DNA of 64,000 bases from Echinococcus granulosus (GCF_000524195.1 NW_020170402.1:308441-372440); one strand, 5' to 3'; shown: positions 9,701 through 21,885, numbered from the stretch's first letter. Made by a program: numbers and translations. The notes: generated from the letters alone by a model not told the origin.

Positions 9701-12700
9701 ACCTTTGGTTGTAATGACTAAATGATTGAACTCTTTTTCATCTGGGGCCTTTTCTAGGAAGTATGTAGCCGATCTGTGAAATCAAAACAGTGATTTGGAT
9801 TTGACATTGATGGTTGCTTAGCGAACATCATCATCAAGAAATATGTATGAATAAGTTATTTTGAAATGAAAGCATAATTTATAGTCATTCATACTTCATT
9901 TCACCAATCCTATCTACTCGGATCAAGCCTCTACCGGAATTAAGCATCCCCAGGCTTGTGAATGCATCATTTCTAAGCCTAAGTACTGGGGTCAGATTTA
10001 CACTGCTATTTCTTATCTGCCATTAAAAAAAAGTTATTTGCACAATCTTATTCGGTCTAAACGCATATGTGGTTGCAACTAGCTGTTCTGTCAGATAATC
10101 CAAATGTTTCATGATAATGCCTTTAGTCTAGCTGTTCTTAATTTACCCAAATGCCAAGTAATCCATTCCTGTTTTTCTTTCAGCAGTTAAATGAATTATT
10201 CTAGCTCAGTTTTGTCATTCTGTTTCGATACGTTCTTCGCTACTAGGGGCTCTAGCCTTAGGCAACGATAATTACTCATCTAGAATTTCCACCTAAATGA
10301 ATGCTTGTTCTTTTTTACCTCTGGGAACTTGTGACCATTGTTTTTTGTGAATAAATTATACCCGGACTTTGATATAAGGGCTACATTTCTAGGAGCAGGA
10401 ACATGGTTCATTGAGCTAATGTATTGCTATAATCTTCACATTCCTGCTTAGATAAATTTCGGCCTCGGATTTTTTGACTACCTTGGCTGATTTGAGTCTA
10501 CCTGCGTAAAGGATCCAACTTAATGTTGACTTATAGCTGAAAATTTTCCGCAATCTTTTCCAGGTTGAACAGTACTACATTTGGAATAAGCAAAAGCGAT
10601 CATTCTGGGCTGGAGACAAAATTGCTGGTTAAGGAGCCAACTTTAAGCGGTGCTGTCTAGCCACCTAGACCTTTTACCTCATGAAGCCAATGGCTCCATT
10701 GTTTTCGTGAGTAGCTCAGTTCTGAATTTCAGTGACGTGAGCAGATCGCTGAATTTTTGGTTTCCACGCTCGAACCCTCAAAGCATCATGGATTCCTTTG
10801 TGTTCGAAAACTTCCCACCTTTTAATGGCGGCAACAACCAAACCATGCCTCTACCCATATCAGGAGCCACAGCCAACTTGCGCGTAGTGAAGTGCCACCC
10901 TCATGTTTTGACTCTTTAGCCAATGGTGGATAACGAGTATGGGACAAGGAATAATGTGGTGGAGGTGAAGGAATCCGACTTCAACTTCCTCAATGCTTTG
11001 GAACAAGACATCGCTAATAGCAAACACAAAGCAGATTCAACCGGAGCCGGCTCTGATGTAAGTCCTTTCATCCTTACTTGATCTTGGCCTTTAAATGTGA
11101 GGCATTCGCCTTTACCGATTGACTTGCTAGCTGCGAGTGGAAAGAACCCCCGATGTGATAAGCTTAGTGCTGGATTCACAGTACCAGCCGATTTGACATT
11201 TTCTAAACTTTAAAAGGTAATAACGAAAAATACACAACGTTATGAACTTGACCTGACAAATAATCCGAATATGTTTGCTTTTTTGGTGAAATCACATCTC
11301 AGTTAGTGGATGCAAAGTTATCTGTCTAGGGGTTAGCCACAGCACAATGGAGATGTTTATGTGTTGCATCTAGATAGCTTAAATGCGCTACGCCGATGCA
11401 ACGTGAAGCGGATCGCGTGACCTTAGCTTTTTTCATTGCTGTTGCTTTGTGGATTGCGTTGACATTGGCGTGCGTCTTGCATCACAAATTTCTAAGCACG
11501 TGAATTGCCTGCAACAGCGGTGTAATAAGTCTTTGGTAAATCTGGTGCAGAAAAATTTTCATGCATTTGTAGGATTGCACATATTTGAGAGGAAAGTGCA
11601 CACTTGTTGTAGGTATCTACAATGATATATTGGGAATTTGGGTGCAACGATTCTTTGTTTGCATCACCTATTTTCCCTCTTTAGTAATCATGAGTAAATT
11701 TAGAGGGAGTGAACTGTGGAAATTGCCCCGAGAATAGATGTAAAGTGCAGCCGGATGATGGTGATGCATCCTCTCAACTTTGACCCTGCGACTGCGATAA
11801 ACATTTCCTGCCACAGCTAGATACGCTGATTGATGCTCCAAGACAAAGTAACCGACCTATCTCTATGCATCTGTTTTCAACGCATCATCATCCGTAGCAT
11901 TATATTACTCAATCCTACCGTAGGTAGCAGTACTCTCGACTGACAGTAGCTTTGCTTGTTGACATTTTATTCCACCTATTTTCATGATGGAATTATGCGC
12001 TAAAGTATTTCGCTTTAGGAAGTAGTGATGAGATGCCTTCATATTTACTAGCCTAATCGCTTTACTTTAGAGGGGGCCCTATGCTATGTCGTTTGATTTG
12101 CCCCACATTAGCGGATTTAAATCCCCTCGGCTTGTATTTGAACTCCAATGGCAAGCGAAAGGGCACATGCATGTCACTGGGTCATTAAGGTCACCCCTCA
12201 TCGTTGTTGTTGTTGCTGCTGTTTTTATAGTCGCATAAGCACAGACACAAACACGAAAGCTGGTAATGCAGGCGTCTTCCCGTCCCCTACCTGACTTGCC
12301 TCTCGCTATGCTGCAGTCACGTACGCTGCCTTTTTGCAACGCATCTCCCAAAAGGTAAGGAGGTGAGGAGAAATAACAACGCACTTGGCCCTCACCCTTG
12401 GTAAACCCCCGCCTATCCTCTATCTTGGCTCGTTGTTTTTTGCCCTTATTTCTTGTCCCACGTTAGATATCCACATGATCGACAATTGGCGCATTCGTGA
12501 GGATTCATCTAGTTTTCGCAATGCCGAATTCCCACCTCGGTTGATTTGACCACAAATGTAGTCTTATGTATCCCTTGGAGTAGAGCTTTAGGAGGAAGAA
12601 AAAAGAAGGGGGAAATCTGTCTGGCAATTAAATTCAGCCCAGAGGCAAGTTCCTTTCTGACTGAAATACTGCCTTCGTCTCACAGTTCGGAAAGCTGAAT

Positions 12701-15700
12701 CACAGTCTTCACCTATCAGATTTTGTAATTGCAACCTCGCGTAGTGATTCATTTCGAGGTGATATTAATTATAAGGTAACCAAGTAAGCTGAAATAATCA
12801 TCGCTGTTGCAATCCATCAACCCTCCCTGATGAGGCACAAGCCTAGCCCAAATTCTTCATTCATAAAACACGTTTCGTCTCCAAAAAGTCCATGAGAGCC
12901 TCGCACTACCCACCTCAATGGCCCTCTCTATCTCACTTCCACTTCCCATCCAAATGTCTATTCTACTCCATTTTCCACCTGATCATGTCCTATCCTAACG
13001 CAAATACTAAGTTGTATCCACTACTTGGAGCATAGAGTCGCAAGAGGTCATGACGGAAATCTTCTTACGGCTAATTCTTGATGCTATGGGACATAAAAAT
13101 AAAGAGTATGGAGCATCAATTCTCGCGTTGTCCTATAAGTGTAAAAGTGAGCTTTTCGTCTGACCGAGATACTAGTCTTTACTGCCTCCCCTGAAGAAGT
13201 TATACTTGTACACCGAGGTGCATCGTACTGTATTGAGTGGATACACCATAGTCATGATTGTCTTGCCTCCATCAAGTTGTCAACTCCGTCTGCAGTCTGC
13301 TCCGGACGAACTCAAACCCACACACAAGGCAGGCCTAGTCTTATGGCCATTGACTTTTGGTAGTTTTGGAACCAGTTTAAACTTCTTTTGTGTAATGGGC
13401 AAGTATGCAATCATACTCTTAATTTGTGAGCAATTTTTAATGGAGATTCAAAATTAAGGGAAAGGTGGCGAACGCATTTTCTAGTGCTCTGCCTGTGGTC
13501 TATTTTCGCGTATAACCAGTAGTACGAACTGAACAAGTCTGCTATTTGCACAATGTTATTGCGGAGCTTTGGACACATGTCTTCCCACCCATAGTCTCAA
13601 TCTCCTACACTCACATGTTTCCATTGTCAGTTCCAGCACCCCCGATAGCGTAGACGTCAGCAAGGCTTTAGCCTTGGAAGTGTGGACATGGTGGTGGTGA
13701 GCTAGTGATAGTTTAAGCCCTAATCAGAAGAATTAGGTGGCCAGATGTTTTTCGTGGGCATAAGTCAACATGGAGATTATCAGACAGCCGTTCTAGAATC
13801 GTACAGGCTATGGGATGAGATAGGACCTTATTTACACACGCTTTTTTTCTATTTAGAGATACATACTTGATAAATGCGTTGCCAATGTTGTTTATTGCAG
13901 TGAGTTGACTTGATGTTTCAGATTCGCTGAAAGTGCCGCATTTTCAGGTAGCTATTGTTTTCTTATATCATGATTTGTGATACGAAAAAACTTATGACAT
14001 GTGATACGTGAGGTGACAGCCATATGCAGCCAAGGCGATTACAACAGAGGTCACCATATGTCCTGATATCATCAGTTTTGGTGATCTTGAGGCTTTCGGT
14101 GTTAGGACTGAAAGGCTTAATGTGTTAGGTGAGCGTTGTGCTTTGAAAACTGAGTGTGCAACAAGCGCGGGTTGTGGCATCAGGAAATGCTCTAGCAGAT
14201 GATGTTAGGTTCTGGTGAGGTGTATGTTGTGACCAGAGGGTGAAGGGAGGAGGGCAGGAGGATTCCTTGTATTTCCAATCAGCGTATCTCCAGACTTGGA
14301 AGAAACAAGCAGGTAGTTGTTATTGGGATGATTGCACTGTAGTGTAGTGTTCACACTGGCGTCGAATGAGATGTGGTACATGCTGGTTTTGCATAGGCCA
14401 TCTTTCAGTCAATGGAATTCACGAAGGTAAGTTGAATGTTTCAAGTCTCAATGATTGAAGATTAAGTGATGCAGAGGGAAGTGGGGAGGTGATGGATTAC
14501 GTTGGTTCAATTGGATTGTGGAACACGGGGGTACCAGTAAGCTGTAGCGTGTGATGAGGCTGAGAAAATCTCCTCCATAAATATGGAGATATCCTGGAGA
14601 AGCGTTAAAGTGCACGATGAAGTGCTCGCCGGCTGCGGCATTGAGATGAGCATGCGTACTGATGTAGTTGTGTTGGGGCTAGGTTTGAAGTTTTAACGAT
14701 GGCATGGGCGAAAGTATAGAACTGAAGTAGAGGTTGTAGTTAGACCCGAAATAGTTGGGGGGGGGGGGGGGTGAAGCATGGTCTTGTTGGCGTGGGGCGA
14801 TGGACGAAAGGTCTGACCGATGTGTGGGCACTGGAATGAGATATGAGTAGTAATTTGTGGAGGTTGAGGAGCGTATATTGGCTTACAGACGCAGATTTGG
14901 ACTGTAGTAGTGAAAGTTGTTTGTCAGAATGGAGGCGCAAATCCCTTGAAATGTATACTGTGAATGTCTTCGACATACCTCTACTGAAGTGGACAGTTAG
15001 TAGGACCGGAATGAGGTGAGGTGGACTTGTTTCAATTTGCCCTTGGAGAGTTGAGGTGCATTGGTAATAGTTGTGCATTCCATATGCGGTAGATATAGTG
15101 GAAGTGTTGATTGAAAATGCAGTAAGATCTTGTCTTCTCTTGTATTGTCCCGTTTCGTCTTCTCAATATACTCACTTTCTCTTGTGCACGGAGTTTCACG
15201 ATTAGCAGTGTGGAATTTGAAGGCGGTAAAGTGATGTGTTGATATTTGTAATTGCAGAGTCGAAGCCACTGGTTAAGGTTGGGAAGGAGTAGATGCGTTT
15301 GAAACGCGAAGGAATAGGGAAAATTTGTATTTTTATCATGTTTTTCTCAATGGTCGCCTAGTAGATTCAGCTGTCGACTATGGAGGATGGACTGTTCATT
15401 ATAGGTCGCACGTCTGTTTTAAGTTGATAACAGAATAAAGCGCTCGACCAAAGGAACATGCTTTTACTGTTGTCAGCATTATTGTCTTTTGAGGGGAGCA
15501 AGATGGAAGATGAATTGGGTGAGAATTGTACAATGCAAGGGGCAGGCTCTAAATTTCCCCATCAGTAGTGTGTATGCTACGTGTTTGTGTCCTGTAGACG
15601 GAGAGTCGAACACCACCGGGAGAGTACGGACGATTCATCCCGGAGTCACCGAGGGATATATATGTGCAACGCGACTTCGCGTACCCACACAAGTCGCACC

Positions 15701-18700
15701 AAGCTCCGCCTGCACCGGGGGTTGGCTCCATCACGCAACCACCTCTTTTGCCTCCTCAACTCCTTCAGGTTTGTCTCTCTCTCTCTCTCTCCCTTTCCAC
15801 CTCCTTCCATCCCTCTCCTATTTTCAATTGTGTTTGTTTTGCTCTACAAACTTGAAAATATGTGCAACTGAGTGAGGCAACCGGCGTAACCACATGATGG
15901 TAGTCATTTGACATGCTGAGGTCAGTCTCCTCATATAGTCAAGGTCGTACAACGCCTAGGTAAAACGCATGAATGCATGTGAAATCGTTGAGTTGCTCTT
16001 TTGAAGTTGAAACGTGCATCCCAAGTATCCTTACAGGTGGTGGGTACATTATCAAAAGAAGCTGACAGCTGTCTCGTGTCACTGTTAACAACGCTGTCAT
16101 GTGTGATAGTTTGGCTTAGGTTGACGTAAGCGGTAAATCTGATATAAGAGGGAAGTCCTGGACTTAATTTAATAGCTACTAATGCACTTCTGATTATGTG
16201 GCGGCTGTCATATGCAGTAGAACTATGGCTTATTGAATGCATCTTGGAGGCGGGTAGCTCGTGTCTTCGTACTCCTGATGGTGGTGCTTCCTGGGAGTTC
16301 GTCTGATTGTGCATGGAGAAGACTTGAGGTGGTATCAGACAGCCGCTTACTGTCCCTCTGAGCTTCCGCTTTTATGCATACATTGCAAATGTTAGACAGG
16401 ACTTTGTATTTCCATCTAACACTTAGATTGTTAAGTCCACTATCTTGGTCGTGGTTGCATGTCGCCGTGAGATTGCCTGCTTCACTGTTCTCGGCCTTGT
16501 GCAACAAGGATTTGTTGCCCAACTTTGTCATGTGATGGGGCTACTCCTACATCGAGGTTATTGAAAGTGCACCAGTGCACTTGTACCAGCTTCTTGGGAT
16601 GTGTTGGCTGATTTCCATCGCCATGATGTTTCGTTACAAAGGCGCCTAGATGGAAGTATTGATGTGGTTTTCGAAACCTGTGCCCACGTTAATATGGTAA
16701 TGCGTGAATCGCTGAATCAATAGTCTGTGTGAGATGTGTTCCAATGAGTAGCTTCATTGTCCTCGATTCTACTTTCCATTGCCCCCACTGTCCCTTTCAA
16801 TAATCCACAACTTGCATTTTCTCCACTTCATTGCGCATTTATTCAATTTAAGCGCCATATGAAAAGCTAGTTGGACAGATTTTGTACACAATTTTCTCCC
16901 CTTCTACGTGTCTCAGGGATTCAGGTTCAGGCCTAAGTTGTCAAATGAACTACAGTCCACTGTTATGTCAAGAAGTGTACTTTCGTTGTACTGGCCTTGC
17001 ATTTTTTATTGTCTGACCAACAGGGAAGTTAATGGGACTAGATTGGGTAGCTGAGTCGATATCAACCGGATTTAAAGCCACTTTATGTGTAGGATGGATT
17101 GGAATTTGCAGTCGTCCCTTCTACCGTGTCTACAGGCTTGATTTGTTGTGATATCTACTTGGACGACCAAAAGGTAGATGTGGTTGGCGGTGTGCTCCAC
17201 CTTAATGCATTGACTTGTAACCTGTTTGGATGCATAAACTGCGTGCGAATGTGTACACACACACATTGCGGGGTACAAGTAAAAGTCTGTAGGTCAAGCA
17301 TCGGTGCGGCGACCCTGTTTGCAGCCCAACTATTCCCGTGTTATTGTGCGGCCTTATTGGATGGTGTGGGTTAAGGACGTGTTTTGAAGTTATTTGCCTC
17401 ACGAGCTCAAAGTGATTATAACACGTGAAATGAGCGTGTCCCTTGGAAAATGTGAGGTAGGAGAGGGTACTGCGCAAAATCAAGTGGTTTAACAAAACGC
17501 GATTGTGGCGGTGAATCACTGGAAGGCAGATGAATTGGATTCATGAAGATCCTGTATTCCTCGTAATGGTGAAAAAATGGATATCCCAATTGACTGGAGT
17601 AACTGGAGGTTAACGTAGAAGGCGACGTCCGTAATTTATAAGGTGAATACCGAGACAAATTGTTGGGGCCTGGGGCACCTACGAAGTGGTGGGATCTATT
17701 AGGTCAGTTGGTATGGTGAATAGTGGCATGGACAAGGTGTAGCCGGTGGCGATGTCGTTGAAGGCATAGCGTTGTTTTGAGTACCTACCTTTTATAAGAC
17801 CTACTGTATAGAAGGAACACTTTGCTGGCTGACTGGTTAGCTGTCCTGCAGTGGGAAATTGTTTTGTGTGTTGGGATTTCCTTTAAGGGACTGAGCATAT
17901 CACTGGCTATTGTGCAAAAAAACCACTCGCAACTGGCCGCACACTATGGAGCCACGTACCACCTCATCGCCACAAAAGTATTCCTTGCCTTGTGAATGTG
18001 AATGTCTAACGTGGAATAAGAAATAAGGGCAAAAAACAACGAGCCAAGATAGAGGATAGGCGGGGGTTTACCAAGGGTGAGGGCCAAGTGCGTTGTTATT
18101 TCTCCTCACCTCCTTACCTTTTGGGAGATGCGTTGCAAAAAGGCAGCGTACGTGACTGCAGCATAGCGAGAGGCAAGTCAGGTAGGGGACGGGAAGACGC
18201 CTGCATTACCAGCTTTCGTGTTTGTGTCTGTGCTTATGCGACTATAAAAACAGCAGCAACAACAACAACGATGAGGGGTGACCTTAATGACCCAGTGACA
18301 TGCATGTGCCCTTTCGCTTGCCATTGGAGTTCAAATACAAGCCGAGGGGAATTAACTTTACATATGTAGTTTAGGCCATATGACAGCGGTTGGGCCAGTA
18401 AATGTGAAGGGTTCTCATCTCCAAGCGACTGCTTCAAGCGTATGGTCACATGGCAATTGTCGTGGAATAGACATATGAATGTGAGGTCAATGAGATGCAT
18501 GGAGAAGCACCAATGGTTAGTCTCTTCTAGGCTTTCAGAGGCGAATTGTGTTTGATAGAACTGAAACTTCTGGCAATTTCTTGTCTTATTTAGGACCTGT
18601 TGATGGATTGTAATGTCATTTTATTTCCCTTTGGGTAGATTCTCACTTTTTGTCATCTTTTCAGCAGTAATGTTTGCTTGGTCTTCTTTTTTCCTGTCTC

Positions 18701-20388
18701 CTCAGGTTTTTTGAGAGTATTTTTTGCCTTAATTGTTTTCAATCTCAACTGCAGTATTTACTTTCCATCCGGCCTACTTTTCACCCAATCCTATTTCTCG
18801 CCTTACAGTTTAGGCCCACAGTTAACCTAAAAACTTGCCTTACCATTCTGAACCACTCGTGGGTCTGTTATTTATCCCCTTCTCCCCTCCTCCTCCCACC
18901 CCTCCTCTCAAGAATTCGCTTTGTCTATGCTCGATTAAGACGCAGATGCCTTTGACTAACTCCTTCTAATGCGGTTTGTACTTCCGGTTCTAGAATTCTT
19001 CGTCCGGTGGGTCTTGGAACAGACATACGTTTTAGCCAACATTGGTGGCAGGAGATGTGTATTGTCACTCATTGATTGGCAATACCGTAGTCTCGAGAAA
19101 GCCATTTTAGTTAAATAAATCCATAAAGAAACGTACTGGGATTAAATAGCCTCCCTTGGAATACAATGCTGCTTAACGGTGTTAAAAGTGTGTCCTCATC
19201 TCGTAGGGCTTTATCTGGCCACAAATCCAAACTTCGCTGCTAAAGCTATCTCACATGACTGGGTCAAATTTGACAGTTACATATAGTTGCTATTTGGGAT
19301 GACCTTGGCGTGATCGAAGATAGTCAATTTGGTCATTCTCGGTTTCCTGCCTCTGGTGGAATGGTAGTTATTACGGGAGTAAGCTAAATCATTTCAACCA
19401 TTCTATTGGCTGAAGCGGGTAGATGCTTAGTCTACCCTCCTTGGGACGATGCTAACGAATCCCCATCTATTTGGCTCTTGGATAAAATTGCATGCGAACT
19501 TCCACTCCAATTTACGAAGTGTTGGAAAAGCAAATGTAACGAAAATCTACCCCATGTCCATCCTCTGCTTTCCACGTGTCCTCGCAAATAAGGATTAAAA
19601 TTACCAAGGAAGTTGGTGGAAGCTACCACCGCCAGTGGGACCTGGATTCGGAGTAACCTTTATTAATACTTTATGACCACTCAACATTTTTGACTCGCAT
19701 AACATTGAAGACTTTTTATTGTCGTCTTTTCCATTACCTTTGGATATTTTTCACTCGTATTTCGTGGAGGTACTCGTTTACAGAATGTTATGATCTGATT
19801 TTGTAAGTTAGCTTTCCTGACCCTCTCATTCGCATATCCCTTCCCCTTATGAAGTTTCGGCGCTGCCTCCAGGATGATTGTCCCCCTACTAGAGTAGGAC
19901 CATATGCCGCTGTCCGACTAGTCTCTGAAAATAAGCATGGAAGTAGCTTCGTTGTCAGCTTATTGAAGGACTGCGAAATTGGTGATATAGTGGACTGGAA
20001 AGGACACACCTCATATCATTACCACTCTTTCAAGATCATAACATAGGTCAAATCGATGACCTCTCATTCGATTTCCTCGCTGGAAAAAGTGGCTTGATGT
20101 GTGGCTTGCATTTGAAGGGCATCCTGAACAAGGACATTGGAGTGCACTGCGACCCAAACCTGCTACCGCCACCGAACCATGTGATGGTCAATCACCTCTA
20201 CGCTCTATCCATCAAGGTGGGTGCAGTCCCGATCTTTTCTTTCATCTACTCTTTTCTTTGAACAGTATGTCTAAATACGTTATTACCATTATTTCTTTTT
20301 TAAGGATGGGGTTGTTGTACTGAGCGTAATTACACGCTACCGACAAAAATTTGTCTCCACTCTTTTCTACAAGCCCATAGACAACTGA
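6671..20388 (+). CDS. PRKAB: AMP-activated protein kinase beta subunit, complete
   Basis: Seven exons (6671-6799, 6863-7254, 8744-8837, 10920-11057, 15598-15768, 20118-20216, 20305-20388) join in phase to 368 aa. The N-terminus is MGNTPLHSKRRLSGD, with a myristoylatable Gly2 and a basophilic RRLS site as in AMPK-beta. The carbohydrate-binding module (CBM48, about 144-225) starts PTVFRWNGGGHEIYVSGTFDNW and keeps the glycogen-contact Trp165, the Lys of YKFF, Trp199 and the NN pair. The C-terminal alpha/gamma-binding domain (about 290-368) has PPLLPPQLL, CDPNLLPPPNHVMVNHLYAL and FVSTLFYKPIDN. The known role is scaffold of the alpha-beta-gamma AMPK trimer, the cellular energy sensor. The region before the CBM is about 70 residues longer than in mammals. 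The residue equal to the mammalian beta1 Ser108 autophosphorylation site is Gln. ATG 6671 was preferred over 6668 because it exposes Gly2. Confidence 0.94.
6863..7254 (+). CDS. PRKAB: AMPK-beta exon 2: low-complexity linker plus first half of CBM48
   Basis: Encodes residues 44-173 plus two bases of Arg174. About 100 Ser/Pro/Gly-rich residues with no recognised domain precede PTVFRW at residue 144. The donor cg|gtgagt splits an Arg codon completed by exon 3. Confidence 0.9.
7255..8743 (+). other. AMPK-beta intron 2
   Basis: Bounded by gtgagt and tgttggcag. No exon, RNA gene or recognisable repeat was seen inside this 1.5-kb AT-rich interval. Confidence 0.7.
8744..8837 (+). CDS. PRKAB: AMPK-beta exon 3: second half of the glycogen-binding module
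   Basis: Encodes KSGHVVIVDCPPGRHEYKFF and then IDGAWYHDPTK. Acceptor tgttggcag|g, donor actaag|gttagt. Trp199 and the Lys of YKFF match glycogen-contacting residues of the family. Confidence 0.92.
8838..10919 (+). other. AMPK-beta intron 3
   Basis: Bounded by gttagt and actctttag. No coding similarity was found. A 90-codon open frame abutting the acceptor (10650-10919) is Ser/Asn-rich, matches no AMPK segment and terminates at the splice site. Confidence 0.6.
10920..11057 (+). CDS. PRKAB: AMPK-beta exon 4: end of CBM48 and linker
   Basis: Encodes PMVDNEYGTRNNVVEVKESD and continues to residue 251 (46 codons). Acceptor actctttag|cc, donor tctgat|gtaagt. The NN pair and the VxExxDF-type strand match the end of the module. 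Confidence 0.9.
12122..12467 (-). repeat. Left arm of a 346-bp inverted repeat
   Basis: The reverse complement is identical by eye to 18005-18350 except for two substitutions within 15 bp of the inner end. TTAA lies just outside (12117-12120). The repeat contains a short GTT-type trinucleotide run and no convincing protein. The near identity implies a recent duplication or insertion, or continuing homogenisation. Confidence 0.93.
12808..12990 (+). repeat. Short dispersed repeat, copy 2
   Basis: Diverged direct copy of 4105-4215, sharing gaggcacaagcctagcccaa, cattcataaaacac and tctattctactccatttt-like blocks. It lies inside AMPK-beta intron 4. Confidence 0.5.
14757..14771 (+). repeat. Poly-G tract of 15 bases
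   Basis: A continuous run of 15 G in AMPK-beta intron 4. It is prone to length variation and sequencing error; no function assigned. Confidence 0.9.
15598..15768 (+). CDS. PRKAB: AMPK-beta exon 5: SxPPGEYG linker and PPLLPPQLL motif
   Basis: Encodes residues 252-308, including RTPPGEYGRFIPESPRDIYV, and ends QPPLLPPQLLQ, the conserved start of the C-terminal interaction domain. Acceptor ttgtgtcctgtag|acg, donor ttcag|gtttgt, followed directly by a (CT)n tract. This exon sits between the two arms of the 346-bp inverted repeat. Confidence 0.9.
15773..15792 (+). repeat. (CT)n microsatellite at the start of intron 5
   Basis: About ten CT units begin 5 bp after the exon 5 donor site. A pyrimidine tract this close to a donor could influence splicing; that is inference. 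Confidence 0.85.
16796..17432 (+). repeat. Dispersed 0.6-kb repeat, copy 2
   Basis: Diverged direct copy of 2910-3520, lying within AMPK-beta intron 5. It includes a small (AC)n run near 17255 that is absent from copy 1. No coding potential was seen. Confidence 0.6.
18005..18350 (+). repeat. Right arm of a 346-bp inverted repeat
   Basis: Same sequence as the reverse complement of 12122-12467, with two differences. TTAA lies just outside (18352-18355), mirroring the left side. The two arms enclose about 5.5 kb including AMPK-beta exon 5. Confidence 0.93.
20118..20216 (+). CDS. PRKAB: AMPK-beta exon 6: alpha/gamma-interaction domain core
   Basis: Encodes 33 codons starting GILNKDIGVHCDPNLLPPPN and ending NHLYALSIK. 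Acceptor catttgaag|ggc, donor atcaag|gtgggt. This is the most conserved block of the beta C-terminal domain. Confidence 0.93.
20305..20388 (+). CDS. PRKAB: AMPK-beta exon 7: C-terminal strand and stop
   Basis: Encodes DGVVVLSVITRYRQKFVSTL then FYKPIDN and TGA. In known AMPK trimers this C-terminal strand contributes to the beta-gamma sheet. Confidence 0.93.
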   Translation, partial: DGVVVLSVITRYRQKFVSTLFYKPIDN

Positions 20389-21459
20389 AGCAACCGATGA
20401 CGATGATGATGGTAATTGTGTCATCACTGTTCCTTTCTCCTCCTTATCACCTCTCACCCCGCCTTATCTCGTAGGCGCCTTTGCCCGCATTTTGACTCGG
20501 TTTGATTACTAATGGACGCACGTGGGATTATGCAGGCCTATGTATATACTTATGTGTGCACATATGAGTATATACAAATATACATATTTTGGAAGTACTA
20601 CCTTCTCCATCTCGTCTTTCTGCTGGTAATTCATGATGATGGCGCTGGAGACTCGAGAAGCTGGAAGAATGGTGGCACATGGGGCATGGAGTGAGTTTAA
20701 CGTCATCACCGTATAGGCCATAGCCCAGAAAGCTGGATCGGTACGCAAAAACCATGCAGCTTTGAGAGATGATATGTGAGTTTTGTTATGCTGTTGTAAG
20801 AATTTTTACTTACATATTTGCCTACACGGGATCTTCAGTCTCCGTAGCTTGTGCGTTCGATTGGTGGCATGGCCAGACGTCTACAGCCTCTCGGCTCTTC
20901 TGTACGTCTATAATGCGTATTTACTGTAAGTTACGAATCGAGGCGCTGGATTGCAGTCAAACGGAGACAGAAACGTGGACATTTCTGGTACGAGTGGCAA
21001 TAAGTCCGATTTTTAGTCTTGTGTGAAATTACGAACTAACGCCAACTCGTACTTGTATACGTATCTGAATCTACACTTGTCTACTTCCCATGCATAGCCT
21101 TGAAAACAAATTTTGGTGTCTTCACGATGAAGTTGACAGGCTTTGCTTCATGTTTAAAATTAATAATGCCTATTTAAAATCTATTTAGGCTATGGTAATC
21201 CCGACAACCGGCCACCTCATATGTAATGGCCTTGTACCACCCAAGTTGCCTCTCAAGACGTTATACGAGTCGGGAGGTAGTTGACGAAGACGTAATTTTA
21301 AGTCTAGCAAATGAGATACAGATAAATTGCGGAAATTTTTTTCCGGATAGAGCTTTATTTGTACGGATTCCAGGAGGTCTAGTGTCGGTCCATTTATCTA
21401 GCTTTCATTAGATGGGCAAATTCGAATCATACGCAGCGCCCCATGCCTTTCCTGAAGTC

Positions 21460-21885
21460 GTGATATTCAGCGTCTATTTCTCCTTGCCATGTCCATCCAG
21501 TCAGTAGGGAGGTGGAGGAGCTCTCCTATGTTCGCATAGCTGACATCTTCATACATGTACCACAGCCAACTCCGTAACACTTCTGGATGGTTCATGGCTG
21601 GTGTAGGTCTAGTTGTTAATACTGCTTCTGCAGAACACGAGATTGGGGCGGTTGTCGAAGGTAGGCGTCATTTTTAGACCTTTTGTTAGGCGTCTTCATA
21701 GATTTTCTCATCCGCTTCAAGTCATTTCTGAAGGCAGAAGTCATAATACTACTACAGAAAATGTATTACCGATGTACAGAAGGGCTAAAAGGCAACCACC
21801 ATGGCTTGGAGGCCTTCCCACCGAGTGGACGTACAATAGCTCAGCCTTAAGTGCCCGCGAAACCAAGATGCTCAAGTAAACTATC
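21460..21885 (+). repeat. Main dispersed repeat family, copy in + orientation
   Basis: Matches the reverse complement of 4240-5130: a tcagtagggaggtggagg block, a gctgacatcttcatac block, a ctgcagaacacgag block, then the core gatgtacagaagggctaaaa and ccttaagtgcccgcg. Confidence 0.6.

Larger units (their letters stand above)
11058..15597 (+). other. AMPK-beta intron 4
   Basis: This 4.5-kb intron contains the left arm of the 346-bp inverted repeat (12122-12467), a short dispersed repeat (about 12808-12990) and a run of 15 G at 14757-14771. No exon was seen between exons 4 and 5, and the protein joins without a gap. Confidence 0.7.
15769..20117 (+). other. AMPK-beta intron 5
   Basis: This 4.3-kb intron opens with a (CT)n tract and contains copy 2 of the 0.6-kb direct repeat (16796-17432) and the right arm of the inverted repeat (18005-18350). 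No exon was found, and the protein joins directly from PPQLLQ to GILNKD. Confidence 0.7.

Noticed and set aside
10650..10919. 90-codon open frame next to AMPK-beta exon 4
   Set aside because: It stops exactly at the exon 4 acceptor, matches no beta-subunit segment, and exons 3 and 4 already join without a gap.
12079..12384. Cys-rich 101-codon open frame repeated on the opposite strand at 18088-18369
   Set aside because: It exists only because it lies in the 346-bp inverted repeat. No domain or conserved protein was recognised and codon composition is not gene-like.
15489..15875. Open frame of 128 codons around AMPK-beta exon 5
   Set aside because: It is an out-of-phase shadow; the real exon is 15598-15768 in another frame, giving SRTPPGEYG and PPLLPPQLL.
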